Source: Fidelibacterota bacterium (GTDB lineage: Bacteria > Fidelibacterota > Marinisomatia > Marinisomatales > UBA1611). From it: 47,388 nucleotides of DNA. Below, one piece after another: positions 1 to 9,202 of this stretch (its first letter is position 1; each line of letters opens with the position of its first letter). The stretch lies in the NCBI GenBank assembly GCA_018658715.1, contig JABHUQ010000105.1:1-47388 (forward strand), given 5' to 3'. The notes beneath the pieces were generated by a model, which did not search any database, was not told where the DNA came from, and worked only from the letters and a program-made list of their open reading frames with translations. Both the position numbers and the translations under genes were made by a program.

Positions 1-1
1 G

Positions 2-793
2 GATATGCATAATATTTTATGGCAATCATACAAGAAACAGTTAAAAAGAATTAAATGTTTACCTCAATTTGTCAAAGATTGGAGCATAAAAAGGTATAAA
101 GATCAAGAGGAAAATATTTGGAATAAATTTGAAGGATTAATCGCCATTAATCAAACAGAATTTGATTACATCAAAACCAATTTAAATAAAAAACAGGATG
201 TAATTTTAATTCCAATGGGAATTGATTTTTCCAAATGGGATATTGAGCGAAAAACTTCAAATCCTCCACGAGTAGGATATTATGGAGGTCTTGGGAGCAT
301 TCATAATCAAAGAGATGCATTAAAATGTTATAGAGACATTATGCCAAAGGTATGGGAAATAAATCCGAAAATTGAATTTTGGATTGTGGGTAGTAATCCT
401 CCTAAAGAGATTAGTGAATTACCAAAAATGGATAAAAGAGTACATGTCACTGGTTTCATCATGGAACCTTGGGAAATATTAAAAACCATGACTGTTATGG
501 TATTACCATGGGAAGGTACATATGGTTTCCGTAGTAGAATTATTGAAATGATAGCGATTGGAATACCAATTGTTACATCAAAAGATGCTATAGATGGTAT
601 GGATATAATAATTGATAACGGAATGATAATTGCAAAATCAATTAAGCAATTTAGTGAAAAAGTTATATTAGTAATAGCTGACCAAAATCTTAACAAAACT
701 ATGGAAATTAAATGTAAGAAATTGGTAATGAAAAAATTTGATCTAAAACATACGTATTCCAATGTAAATATCTTTTTATCAAAATATTTATAG
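2..793 (+). CDS. Glycosyltransferase family 4, C-terminal part (5' truncated by window edge)
   Basis: The reading frame is open to the first base, so the N-terminal acceptor domain lies outside the window; the ATG at 5 is only the first internal Met. The visible ~262 residues form the nucleotide-sugar-binding half of a GT-B enzyme: IPMGIDFSKW linker, GYYGGLGS strand-loop, WIVGSNPP, then the LPWEGTYGFRSRIIEMIAIG stretch, which stands where family-4 enzymes have the E-x7-E donor site. Family knowledge says it transfers a sugar from a nucleotide donor to a growing glycan at the inner membrane. It sits 19 bp upstream of another GT4. The donor sugar cannot be read from sequence. Confidence 0.8.
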   Translation, partial: DMHNILWQSYKKQLKRIKCLPQFVKDWSIKRYKDQEENIWNKFEGLIAINQTEFDYIKTNLNKKQDVILIPMGIDFSKWDIERKTSNPPRVGYYGGLGSIHNQRDALKCYRDIMPKVWEINPKIEFWIVGSNPPKEISELPKMDKRVHVTGFIMEPWEILKTMTVMVLPWEGTYGFRSRIIEMIAIGIPIVTSKDAIDGMDIIIDNGMIIAKSIKQFSEKVILVIADQNLNKTMEIKCKKLVMKKFDLKHTYSNVNIFLSKYL

Positions 794-812
794 CATCTAT
801 TAATATAATTTA

Positions 813-1958
813 TTGAAACTAATAATCATTTCTCATAAAGAAGTTTGGAAAGAGCAGGAAAGCTATTTCACATCAGGCGGGTTTCCATTTCAAATCAAAG
901 CTATGTCAGAAATATTTTCCGAAACAAGATTAATCTGCTCAATTAGGAGACAAAAAAAAGAAATTGGTCTCACAGAAATTTCCGGAAATCAATTATTAGT
1001 TTCTCCTTTACCTGAACCATGGTTTAGTGGATGGATGAGACATTTAGCGATTGGCCTTTGGATACCTATCCATTTAAAAACAGTTTGGAAAGAAATAAAA
1101 TCATCTGATATAGTTCATACAATGGTTCCAGGAGATATTGGTTTGATTGGAACTCTTCTTTCCTTAATTCTAAGGAAACCACTCTTTGTCCGACATTGTG
1201 GTACGTGGGGGAATCATACAACGATTACAGATCGTTTTATTCATTGGTTATTACCAAAAATTGCCAAAGGAAAAAATGTTGTAATGGCAACAGGTGGAGG
1301 CAAGGATTATCCTGAACCATTAAATAGAAATATCAAGTGGATTTTTTCAACGTCTATTACAAAACATGAGTGGGCAAATTTACAACTCGATAAACCATGG
1401 GATGGAGAAGAATCATTAAATCTTATTACAGTTGGTCGTTTATCTAATGACAAAAATGTTCAATCCATTATTCGTGCCTTACCCAAATTGCAAAAGCATT
1501 TTCAGATTAAATTAGACATAGTCGGAGATGGGGATAAATTAAATTCATTATTGGATGTTACTAAATCACTAGGATTGGAAAATAATGTCACTTTTCATGG
1601 AAATTGTCGCCATGATGAAGTATTAAAACTTTTATCGAATAACCACATTTTTGTTTTTCCCACAAATACAAAAGAAGGATTTCCAAAAGCTTTGCTTGAG
1701 GCTATGGCTTGCGGTCTTCCATCAATAGCAACTAGAGTTTCTGTTATCCCATTTCTTATTGAAAATAAATGTGGGATCGTAATAGATCATACAAATCCTA
1801 ATGCAATTGCAGATGCAGTTCTAGTTATGACTTCAATCAAGGATGAAATGAGGGAAATGGGCCAGAGAGCTCGAAAGATAAGTAAAGAGTACACATTAGA
1901 AAATTGGAGGGATATAATAGGGGCTAGATTGGAACAGATTTGGGGCCCTTTAAATTGA
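813..1958 (+). CDS. Glycosyltransferase family 4 (GT-B fold)
   Basis: 381 aa with a TTG start at 813 (TTG AAA CTA ATA), the usual length for a bacterial GT4. The N-terminal half has the Rossmann strand LIIISHKEVW, and the linker VGRLSNDKNV starts the donor-binding half, followed by VGDGDKL and VTFHGNCRHDEVLKLL. The donor-site signature EGFPKALLEAMACGLPSIAT contains the two glutamates of the E-x7-E motif. It is expected to act on the cytoplasmic face during surface-glycan assembly. It follows the truncated GT4 and is translationally coupled to the next gene: its TGA at 1956-1958 overlaps the TTG at 1955. Confidence 0.88.
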   Translation: MKLIIISHKEVWKEQESYFTSGGFPFQIKAMSEIFSETRLICSIRRQKKEIGLTEISGNQLLVSPLPEPWFSGWMRHLAIGLWIPIHLKTVWKEIKSSDIVHTMVPGDIGLIGTLLSLILRKPLFVRHCGTWGNHTTITDRFIHWLLPKIAKGKNVVMATGGGKDYPEPLNRNIKWIFSTSITKHEWANLQLDKPWDGEESLNLITVGRLSNDKNVQSIIRALPKLQKHFQIKLDIVGDGDKLNSLLDVTKSLGLENNVTFHGNCRHDEVLKLLSNNHIFVFPTNTKEGFPKALLEAMACGLPSIATRVSVIPFLIENKCGIVIDHTNPNAIADAVLVMTSIKDEMREMGQRARKISKEYTLENWRDIIGARLEQIWGPLN

Positions 1959-2791
1959 ATTTTTTTAATTCACTTATTTCTATGATTCTTTATTATACAG
2001 GACTATCCATAATTAGCCGTAAAACGGTAGGTCGAAATGGGAAATATATCCTTATGTTTCATGGAATATCAAAAAGTAAACGTAAGGATATTCCGTCTTA
2101 TATACAGCCACATTTGGATGTGGATGAATTTGAACACATTATTAAATGGGTTAAACATAGATTCTCAATAATAAAACCAGAAGATTTGCTCAACCCAAAA
2201 AGTAATGGAGCTTTGTTTACGTTTGATGATGGATTTTATAATAATTATGCCAACGTATTACCCCTTTTGGAAAAACATGAAATTCCAGGCCTATTTTTTA
2301 TCACGAACCAGCATATCAAAGATTCATCCCATTGGTTATCTTTTATTCAAAATAAACTCAATAATGCAAACATGGATATTGAAAATATCCCTAATATCAC
2401 TAAGAAAGATTATTACAATGGTATTTCAGAAACTCAGTTAAAAGAAATGGCTGATAATCCATGGGTAACAATAGGATCCCATTCTGAAACGCATGCAGAT
2501 TTAACAACTTGTAATGATCTTGAACTTGAGTTGGAAATAATCGATTCAAAAAAATATTTAGAAAATATATCAAAAAAACCTATGGAATTCTTTGCCTATC
2601 CATCTGGCCATTATAATGAACACGTGGTGAAATTGGTTGAGAATGCAGGATATAAAGCGGCATTTGGAATTGACAGAGTCCAAAAATTAGGACTCTCCAA
2701 ATATGAAATTCCCAGAATTGGGATTTATGAAAGTAAAAACTATTATTTATCGGCGAAATTAAGTGGTTTATACCAACGCCCATTAAAATGA
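1955..2791 (+). CDS. Polysaccharide deacetylase (NodB homology domain, CE4)
   Basis: About 278 aa from TTG 1955, chosen because it makes a TTGA overlap with the preceding stop; TTG 1940 (283 aa) and ATG 1982 (269 aa) are alternatives in the same frame. The CE4 motifs are present: TFDDG near residues 89-93 (catalytic Asp and metal Asp), SHSETH near 175-180 (two metal His), and YPSG near 215-218. Family knowledge: metal-dependent removal of N- or O-acetyl groups from glycans. A hydrophobic N-terminus (MILYYTGLSII) could anchor it in the inner membrane. Within a glycosyltransferase locus it probably trims acetyl groups from the glycan or a lipid-linked intermediate. Confidence 0.87.
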   Translation: MNFFNSLISMILYYTGLSIISRKTVGRNGKYILMFHGISKSKRKDIPSYIQPHLDVDEFEHIIKWVKHRFSIIKPEDLLNPKSNGALFTFDDGFYNNYANVLPLLEKHEIPGLFFITNQHIKDSSHWLSFIQNKLNNANMDIENIPNITKKDYYNGISETQLKEMADNPWVTIGSHSETHADLTTCNDLELELEIIDSKKYLENISKKPMEFFAYPSGHYNEHVVKLVENAGYKAAFGIDRVQKLGLSKYEIPRIGIYESKNYYLSAKLSGLYQRPLK

Positions 2792-2803
2792 TTGACAACC
2801 CTA

Positions 2804-2894
2804 TCATACTGAACGTAGCGAAGTATCTCAAATAAAAGATCAAGCACAATTTTAATGCTTAAGATTCTTCAATCGCGACGCCCTTTCAGAATGA
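2804..2894. repeat. Imperfect palindromic intergenic element
   Basis: The left arm starts TCATACTGAA (2804-2813) and continues with GCGAAGTATCTCA. The right arm ends TTCAGAATGA (2885-2894), whose reverse complement is TCATTCTGAA, preceded by a GAAGAATCT-like stretch on the opposite strand. The centre contains AGCA...TGCT around an A/T loop. The layout resembles the dispersed TCATTCTGA...GAAGAATCT intergenic palindromes found in many FCB-group genomes (from memory, not a search). A degraded third arm (AGCGACGAGAAGTACTTCA) lies at about 2919-2937. It fills most of the gap between the deacetylase and the next GT4. No second copy was seen in the window. Confidence 0.6.
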
Positions 2895-2985
2895 CATCCA
2901 GGGTTATGCCATGCTAAGCGACGAGAAGTACTTCATGACTCAAAACACAAATTAATTCTGTCCATCATCAAATAAATACTCTTTA

Positions 2986-4098
2986 ATGACCATCCATAAA
3001 AAAAAATGCATTGTATTTTTCATTGGACAAATAGGAATTGGTGGAACAGAAAAACAAATGACTCTCCTTCTAAAATATTTCAATCATAATAAATATGAAT
3101 ACCATATTATGGTTTTTAATCAAAGCCCATTTGGTGATTTAAAAAATGAAATAGAAAAAACAAGAGCAATCGTTCACTTCATTCCTGGTGAATTCCAATC
3201 AATACCTGCAAGAATATGGTATTTATACAAGTGGTTAAAAGAAAATGCTCCTGCAACTATTCATTCTTGGACGGTCCATGATAATGCTTATGCAGGAATT
3301 TTAGGAAAAGTATTAGGTGTTAAGAATATTATTGGGTCTTTAAGAGGTTCTATAAATGGAACAGGATATTCGAGAATGCCACATTATTTAAAATGGGCAT
3401 CACTTAATCTAGCCAATAATATTGTGGTAAACTCAAAAGTACTAAAGAATGAATTGCTAAATATGGGTATTCCTAAGAAACGCGTTACAATTATACCCAA
3501 TTCGGTGGAAGTGGTAAAAACACAAATGACACATAATAATCTGGATAAACCCATTATTTGCACTATTGGGAACCTTCGACAAAATAAAAATCAACTCTTT
3601 TTCATTCGAGTAATGAAAAAAGTAATTGATGTTTTACCAAACGTAGAAGGGTGGATCATTGGCCAACCTGTTAATGATGAACCAGAAATGAAAGAAAAAC
3701 TTGAGAATGAAATCAATCTTTTGAAATTAACTGGCCAAGTTAAACTATTAGGATTTCAACTTGATACGAAAGGTCTATTGAAAAAGTCTTCAATTTTTGT
3801 TTTACCTTCTATAAGTGAAGGACAACCGAATACAATTTTGGAAGCAATGTCATTAGGCATCCCTGTAGTTGCCTCTAATGTTGGTGGGATACCTGAGCTA
3901 ATATCCCATCAACGGAATGGACTATTGTTTGATCCAAAAGATGTGGATGGGTTTGTTCATGGAATTCTTACATTATTAAGAGATGAGAATGTGAAAACTA
4001 AATTTATGAAAAATAGTTTCAAGGCTGTACAAAATAAAAGAAATATTAGACAAATGGCCCAATCATATCATATCCTTTATAATGGAGTAATAATTTAA
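2986..4098 (+). CDS. Glycosyltransferase family 4 (GT-B fold)
   Basis: 370 aa, ATG start. The N-terminal GIGGTEKQM loop is typical of the GT4 acceptor domain. The interdomain linker IIPNSVEV precedes the donor-binding domain with IGNLRQNKNQ, GWIIGQPV and VKLLGF. The donor-site motif EGQPNTILEAMSLGIPVVAS carries the two conserved Glu residues and is followed by NVGGIPELI. It should transfer a hexose or related sugar to a lipid-linked glycan in the cytoplasm. It lies 194 bp after the deacetylase, across the palindromic element, so it may have its own promoter. Confidence 0.9.
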   Translation: MTIHKKKCIVFFIGQIGIGGTEKQMTLLLKYFNHNKYEYHIMVFNQSPFGDLKNEIEKTRAIVHFIPGEFQSIPARIWYLYKWLKENAPATIHSWTVHDNAYAGILGKVLGVKNIIGSLRGSINGTGYSRMPHYLKWASLNLANNIVVNSKVLKNELLNMGIPKKRVTIIPNSVEVVKTQMTHNNLDKPIICTIGNLRQNKNQLFFIRVMKKVIDVLPNVEGWIIGQPVNDEPEMKEKLENEINLLKLTGQVKLLGFQLDTKGLLKKSSIFVLPSISEGQPNTILEAMSLGIPVVASNVGGIPELISHQRNGLLFDPKDVDGFVHGILTLLRDENVKTKFMKNSFKAVQNKRNIRQMAQSYHILYNGVII

Positions 4099-4150
4099 TA
4101 TTTCTCAGAAAGTAAATAGTCTAGAATTGATGTACAGGGGCGCTTAACTT

Positions 4151-5164
4151 ATTAAACCAAATATAATTTCACTTAATAGAGTAAAAAAAAATATCATTGA
4201 TCGATATTTAATTGAAGAATTTCCTTCGAGAAAAGCCCTGTTCATTATTAACCATGGTGAATGGCTTCATAAAGGAAATAATAATAGGTTTGCTCTCGTT
4301 TTGGGCGAAAAAATAATTGGGTACTTTGGTATAATACCGACGAAAGTTCACTGGGAAAATAAATTAAAGGATGCCTTTTGGTGGATAGATTTAATTGTTT
4401 CAAAAGAGTATCGTGGTAAAGGATATCAATCAATTGTGGATGACTACATTCGTAATAGACCCGAAATAAAACTTGGCTTCCCAAATAAATTTGCAGCTAA
4501 AATACATAAAAAACATAATTGGAGAATTTTTGACCATTTAAAAATCATGTTATTTCCTATAAAACCATCAAAATCTTCAATAGTTGATGAAAAATCTTCA
4601 CTCTTTGGAGCCATATTAAATATATTGGTAATCCCTTTAGTTCACGTGAGAAAACACAAATCTCCCAGATGGTCATATATAGATATACATCCAAAATTTG
4701 ATGAGTATGCTCAGCTTTTTAAATCTACGCGTAGTGGGCAAGTTACAATAAAAAAGGATCTTGACTTTTTCAAATGGCGTTATTTGGATTCACCATATAG
4801 TCATGAATATGAATATTATTTTTGTCATAAATCGATTGAGACTCAAATAGCACTCATTTTACGCAAAGTTCAAACAGACCAAGGGTTAAATATTCGAATA
4901 CTGGATATGTTTGGAAGCCTGAAAGATTCAGCTGCTGTTAAGGATATGATTAAATTAGTGATTTCAGATGCGATTAAATTTGGTGCTAACCAGATTACTA
5001 TTATGGAATCAAATAAATTGCTTCAAAAAATATTATTCTCAATGGGCTTTATATTTTTTACTAAAGCGCGATTTTGTTACTACAAGGAAGGACGAAAAAA
5101 TATAAGAATTCAACCTATAATGAGGTGGACATTATCAGATAGTGATAATGATTTTTTAGATTAA
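4151..5164 (+). CDS. GNAT-fold acetyltransferase-like protein with no standard start codon
   Basis: The first ATG/GTG/TTG in the open frame is TTG 4301 (287 aa), but that start would cut into a GNAT beta strand. The frame reads sensible protein upstream to 4148 (for example RYLIEEFPSRKALFIINHG), bounded by an in-frame TAA at 4145-4147. An in-frame ATG at 4130 lies just before that stop. ATT at 4151, 10 nt after AGGGG (4136-4140), could serve as a rare start; a nonsense mutation or sequencing error at 4145 is equally possible. The GNAT core shows LVLGEKIIGYFGIIP then the acetyl-CoA-binding-like SKEYRGKGYQS. A second GNAT-like half follows at the C-terminus. It probably modifies an amino sugar or peptide of the surface glycan. 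The gene abuts the O-antigen ligase-like gene directly. Confidence 0.6.
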   Translation: MKPNIISLNRVKKNIIDRYLIEEFPSRKALFIINHGEWLHKGNNNRFALVLGEKIIGYFGIIPTKVHWENKLKDAFWWIDLIVSKEYRGKGYQSIVDDYIRNRPEIKLGFPNKFAAKIHKKHNWRIFDHLKIMLFPIKPSKSSIVDEKSSLFGAILNILVIPLVHVRKHKSPRWSYIDIHPKFDEYAQLFKSTRSGQVTIKKDLDFFKWRYLDSPYSHEYEYYFCHKSIETQIALILRKVQTDQGLNIRILDMFGSLKDSAAVKDMIKLVISDAIKFGANQITIMESNKLLQKILFSMGFIFFTKARFCYYKEGRKNIRIQPIMRWTLSDSDNDFLD

Positions 5165-6433
5165 ATGAAAAAATTAACACCGCTCATCATAATTCATATC
5201 TTATTAGCACCGGTAATTAAGATATATCCAATAATAGGATCAATCCATGCAATAACTATTGCTAGTTTAGCTGTTTATTATATGTTGACTGATCGTTCAT
5301 TTGAAAAAGGTTTACTGCTTATGGGCTATATCCTTGGATCCGAATTATTATGGCGTGGTTTTGGTGCAAATGTATTTTGGGAGTTTGGAAAAATTTCTAT
5401 ACTAATACTTCTTATCATTATTTTATTTAGATTAGGATACGATCAATTCAAATTAAATACAGGTATCTTATTCATCGCTTTTCTTCTACCTTCTATTTTT
5501 ATCATGAATGATTATTCTGATTTTACACATGCTTTATTAGGCCCAATTGTTATTGGTTTGTCAGTACTTATTTTTTTTCAAATCAAGTTAAACAAATTAT
5601 TACTTAAAAAAATACTTTTTTCGATCCTTTTACCCATTATTACTATATTTACAATTACTTTTTGGGACACATTTAATTCTGGCACATTTAATTTTACATC
5701 TGCCTATATATATCGTGTTGAAACGGGAGGTGTAGGTCCAAACCAAATGAGTAATATATTAGGACTTGGAGCATTCATATCATTTCTTTTATATAGAATC
5801 AATAATACGCATCGTTCATCAATAATATTTTTAATAATTTTTATTTTAACCATTACACAAACTATTCTTACGCATAGTCGAGGGGGTTTTTGGAATGCTT
5901 CATTAGCTATTATCGTATTCTATTATTATGAGATTGGTTATCAAAAAAATAAATTAAAATATTTGGGATCAATAGTGATCCTATTATCATTTCTCAATTT
6001 TGGTTTATTCCCATTATTAGATTCTTTATCGGGTGGTTCAATTGTAGATAGGTTTACAGATGCTAGCTTATCAAGTAGAGAAGAAATTATTAATACTGAA
6101 ATATCTATCTTTAATAAGTATCCAGTTTTTGGAATCGGTCCTGGGCAGTCTAGGAAATATCGATTAGAATATTTTGGAAATTATAAACATTCACATACAG
6201 AATATACTCGATTACTAGCCGAACACGGACTATTTGGGTTTTTTGCATTATTAACACTTGTATATATCATTTTTCAAGTATACACAAAAAAAGGAGGATT
6301 AGAAAAAAGTATTTCATTAGCCATTATAGTATGGGGTGTATTATTTATGTTCCATTCAGCCACTCGATTAGTTGCTCCTTGCTTTTTAATTGGATTTGCA
6401 TCAGCACAATTTCAATTAAAAGAAGAAATATAA
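5165..6433 (+). CDS. O-antigen ligase/polymerase family membrane protein
   Basis: 422 aa and very hydrophobic, with about 10-12 membrane segments. It has the large periplasmic loop of the Wzy_C/WaaL family, containing LTHSRGGF, then SSREEIINTEISIF, FGIGPGQS and HSHTEYTRLLAEHGLFGF. The SRGG motif and the H-x-E-Y-x-R-x-L-A-E-x-G stretch are the usual family marks. It could polymerise repeat units (Wzy) or ligate glycan to lipid A core (WaaL); the sequence does not distinguish these. It starts immediately after the GNAT stop codon, and its own stop overlaps the methyltransferase start (TAATG at 6431-6435). Confidence 0.85.
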   Translation: MKKLTPLIIIHILLAPVIKIYPIIGSIHAITIASLAVYYMLTDRSFEKGLLLMGYILGSELLWRGFGANVFWEFGKISILILLIIILFRLGYDQFKLNTGILFIAFLLPSIFIMNDYSDFTHALLGPIVIGLSVLIFFQIKLNKLLLKKILFSILLPIITIFTITFWDTFNSGTFNFTSAYIYRVETGGVGPNQMSNILGLGAFISFLLYRINNTHRSSIIFLIIFILTITQTILTHSRGGFWNASLAIIVFYYYEIGYQKNKLKYLGSIVILLSFLNFGLFPLLDSLSGGSIVDRFTDASLSSREEIINTEISIFNKYPVFGIGPGQSRKYRLEYFGNYKHSHTEYTRLLAEHGLFGFFALLTLVYIIFQVYTKKGGLEKSISLAIIVWGVLFMFHSATRLVAPCFLIGFASAQFQLKEEI

Positions 6434-7107
6434 TGTCTTCAATGATACATAATAACTTTATTTCATGGGATTCATCCAATTGGGGTCGAGCTTTACATTA
6501 TATAAGTGACAATAAAAACGGATCATTTAAAAACAAAAAAGTACTTGAAATTGGTGGAGCCAATGCATCATTATCACGATGGGCTGCAACTGATAATGGG
6601 AATGTGATTTGCAGTGATATTTTAGCTATTGATCAACAAGTGAAGGCTAAAAATAAATATTTAAAAAAGGGTAATATTGAATTTGAAATAATAGATGCAC
6701 TTTCCATCCCTTATACTAACTATTTTGACTATGTGATATTTAAATCAGTCCTAGGCGGGATTGGTCGAAATAATAACTATGATGCTATCTTAACAGTGAT
6801 GAAACAAATAAAAAAATGCCTTAGAAATAATGGTGAATGCCTTTTTATTGAAAATATGAAAAGTACTATTTTCCATCATTTAATAAGAAAACAATTTGGT
6901 GCAGGGAAAAATGGGTGGTACTACCCTTCAATAAGAGACTTTGTCCAATTATCTAAACAATTTTCTTCTGCAAAATATAGAACATTTGGATTATTCGGTA
7001 GTACAGGGAAACCATTTTTAACCTCGCGAAAAATGATAGATAAAAAAATTGATCAATATGTACCAGAAAAATGGAATTATATTTATGCTGGTATCTATAA
7101 AAAGTAA
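6433..7107 (+). CDS. Class I SAM-dependent methyltransferase
   Basis: 224 aa from ATG 6433, which shares one base with the preceding TAA; the frame is open further upstream but that part overlaps the ligase-like gene. Motif I is VLEIGGANASLSRW near residue 40. An acidic residue follows at the end of the next strand (ICSDI), and later come FEIIDALSIPY and FDYVIFKSVLGG, as in Methyltransf_11-type folds. It probably methylates a sugar or caps a glycan chain, given its position between the ligase-like protein and a glycosyltransferase. The substrate cannot be inferred. Confidence 0.8.
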   Translation: MSSMIHNNFISWDSSNWGRALHYISDNKNGSFKNKKVLEIGGANASLSRWAATDNGNVICSDILAIDQQVKAKNKYLKKGNIEFEIIDALSIPYTNYFDYVIFKSVLGGIGRNNNYDAILTVMKQIKKCLRNNGECLFIENMKSTIFHHLIRKQFGAGKNGWYYPSIRDFVQLSKQFSSAKYRTFGLFGSTGKPFLTSRKMIDKKIDQYVPEKWNYIYAGIYKK

Positions 7108-7116
7108 TCGATCTGT

Positions 7117-8079
7117 GTGAATATTCTTATTATTACAAGCGAATGGCCCACAAAATCCTATCCAAATGATGTCCCATTTTTAGTAGACAATATACGTTCT
7201 ATACAAGAACATGGAATATATACAGATGTACTTAAAGTAGACTCAGGCTCAATATATTCTCAATTTAATTCCATTTGGAAGATCAAAAATAAACTTTCAT
7301 TAAAACCGTATGATTTAATTCATACCCACTTTGGTTGGAATGGTCTAATAGGGATATGGTTTGATAAACCCCATATTATTTCATTTCATGGTAGCGATTT
7401 AAATCATCCAAATCGTTGGACAATTCGAACAATTATAATTCATATTATATCTCAACTTTCGACTCTTTTTTCAACAAGAAATATTTTTGTATCTGATTCT
7501 TTGGTGAATAGAAGTATTCGAAAAAGTATAAACCCAAATATCATACCGATGGGTGTCAATTTAGAGAAATTCAAACTAATGGACAAAAATGAATCTCGAC
7601 GTCAGTTAAATCTATCTTTGGACAAAAAAATAATTTTATTTGGTGGCAATAAAAGTCAGCCTGTTAAACGTGTTATTTTGGCACAAAAAGCGATGGCTCA
7701 ATTAGGTGATGATTATAAATTAATTACAATAGATTATGAGAATCATGATAAAATTCCTTTATATCTAAATGCGGTTGATGCGCTCCTAATGACATCTGAA
7801 AGTGAAGGATCTCCTATGATGGTAAAAGAAGCACTTGCGTGTAACCTCCCTATAATTTCGACGGATGTAGGAGATGTTAAAAGTATGATCTCAGGATTGG
7901 ATAACTGTCACATCATTAACAATGAATCTCCAGTTAGTATTGCTAAAATTGTGGAAGAGTGTATCTCCAATGGAATTCATCCAGTTGGTAGGGACAAAAT
8001 CAAAAAAAATTATTCTGTTGAAGCCATCGCAGACCAAGTTATTAATGTATATAAGGATGTGCTAAACAAAACGTTTTGA
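7117..8079 (+). CDS. Glycosyltransferase family 4, short form
   Basis: 320 aa, GTG start at 7117 just after the methyltransferase. It is shorter than the 370-400 aa typical of GT4, mainly in the acceptor domain. Features are ILIITSEWPTKSYPNDVPF at the N-terminus, HTHFGWNG, IISFHGSDLNHP, the linker IPMGVNLEKF, and ESEGSPMMVKEALACNLPII with the two donor-site acidic positions. ISTDVGDVKSMI completes the family pattern. Likely a cytoplasmic sugar transferase of the same glycan pathway. Its TGA (8077-8079) overlaps the TTG start of the next gene, so the two are probably translationally coupled. Confidence 0.87.
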   Translation: MNILIITSEWPTKSYPNDVPFLVDNIRSIQEHGIYTDVLKVDSGSIYSQFNSIWKIKNKLSLKPYDLIHTHFGWNGLIGIWFDKPHIISFHGSDLNHPNRWTIRTIIIHIISQLSTLFSTRNIFVSDSLVNRSIRKSINPNIIPMGVNLEKFKLMDKNESRRQLNLSLDKKIILFGGNKSQPVKRVILAQKAMAQLGDDYKLITIDYENHDKIPLYLNAVDALLMTSESEGSPMMVKEALACNLPIISTDVGDVKSMISGLDNCHIINNESPVSIAKIVEECISNGIHPVGRDKIKKNYSVEAIADQVINVYKDVLNKTF

Positions 8080-9107
8080 TTACGTTCATCCTCCCAATTC
8101 GAAATGAAGAACACTTTATTACTAAAACATTGGACTCAATTTTATCTCAATCAGACGATAACGTTGAAATCATTATTGCTGATGGATTATCAACAGATGG
8201 TACACGAGAAATCATCCAATCTTTTCAAGAGAGTAACCATAATATTCAATTGATAGATAATCCTGAAAAAATTGTTTCCACCGGATTTAATCGTGCTTTA
8301 ACTATGGCAAAAGGGGACATCATTATTCGGGTGGACGGTCACTCTGAGATTGCTCCAAACTATATAAATCGATGTATTACCCAATTACAAAATATAAATG
8401 CAGATTGTGTAGGTGGTGCTACAGATCATATTGCTTTGGGTGTTATTGGTCAATCTATTAATTTGGGCCAATCATCAAAGTTTGGTGCTGGTGGTGTACC
8501 ATTTCGTGAGGGCGTGGATAAGGGCAGGTATGTTGATACTTTAGCTTTTGGTGCTTACAAAAGAGAAGTCTTTGAAAAATTCGGTGGATATGATGAAGAA
8601 TTAGTACGGAATCAAGATGATGAATTCAATTTTCGTTTGATTCAAAATGGTGGGGAAATATGGCTGGACCCATCTATCAAATCAAAATACTTTGCTCGAA
8701 ATTCATTTATTAAATTATTCAAACAATATTTTCAGTATGGGTTTTACAAAATTCGAGTGATGCAAAAAAGACGGGCATTTGCTTCATGGCGACATCTTGT
8801 CCCTGGTATTTTCGTTTTATCGTTATTCGTCGGCCTTTTTCTTTGTTTCATTAATAATTCTCCAACATTAATCACTATAATTGGAGTCCCTTACGTGCTA
8901 CTCAGTTTGATATTTTCCATCGCTGAGTTATTCAAATCACCCAAACATGTTTTTTCCATCATTTTTCTACCATTCACATATTTTATTTTACATTTTTCGT
9001 ACGGCCTTGGATTTTTGTTAGGTATCCTTTATTATTGGAATAAATGGAATAATACAGAAGTGAAAGATGCTCATTTTGATAAAGTTTTATTTTTAGAGAA
9101 TGCTTAA
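8076..9107 (+). CDS. Glycosyltransferase family 2, ExoA-like, membrane-anchored
   Basis: 343 aa, TTG start at 8076 in a TTGA overlap. The GT-A domain opens with FILPIRNEEHFITKTLDSIL, then ADGLSTDGTREII, and IIRVDGHSEI gives the metal-binding D-x-D-like site. RNQDDEFNFRLIQNGG supplies the catalytic-base region. The last ~100 residues hold two to three membrane segments (LVPGIFVLSLFVGLFLCFI; LITIIGVPYVLLSLIF; IIFLPFTYFILHFSYGL), as in succinoglycan ExoA-type enzymes. It should add a sugar to an undecaprenyl-linked intermediate at the inner membrane. Confidence 0.88.
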   Translation: MITFILPIRNEEHFITKTLDSILSQSDDNVEIIIADGLSTDGTREIIQSFQESNHNIQLIDNPEKIVSTGFNRALTMAKGDIIIRVDGHSEIAPNYINRCITQLQNINADCVGGATDHIALGVIGQSINLGQSSKFGAGGVPFREGVDKGRYVDTLAFGAYKREVFEKFGGYDEELVRNQDDEFNFRLIQNGGEIWLDPSIKSKYFARNSFIKLFKQYFQYGFYKIRVMQKRRAFASWRHLVPGIFVLSLFVGLFLCFINNSPTLITIIGVPYVLLSLIFSIAELFKSPKHVFSIIFLPFTYFILHFSYGLGFLLGILYYWNKWNNTEVKDAHFDKVLFLENA

Positions 9108-9202
9108 GCTGAACCAAGGAAGTAAATTAAATAAAATCTTGGAAATTGAATTTAGAAAAAATAAAATCAGCCCCGTCAACAAGAGAGATTGACATTACAA
9201 AT

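Noticed and set aside
328-762. 144-aa minus-strand ORF opposite the first glycosyltransferase
   Set aside because: It is the antisense shadow of a clear GT4 coding frame and its protein is low-complexity hydrophobic with no family features.
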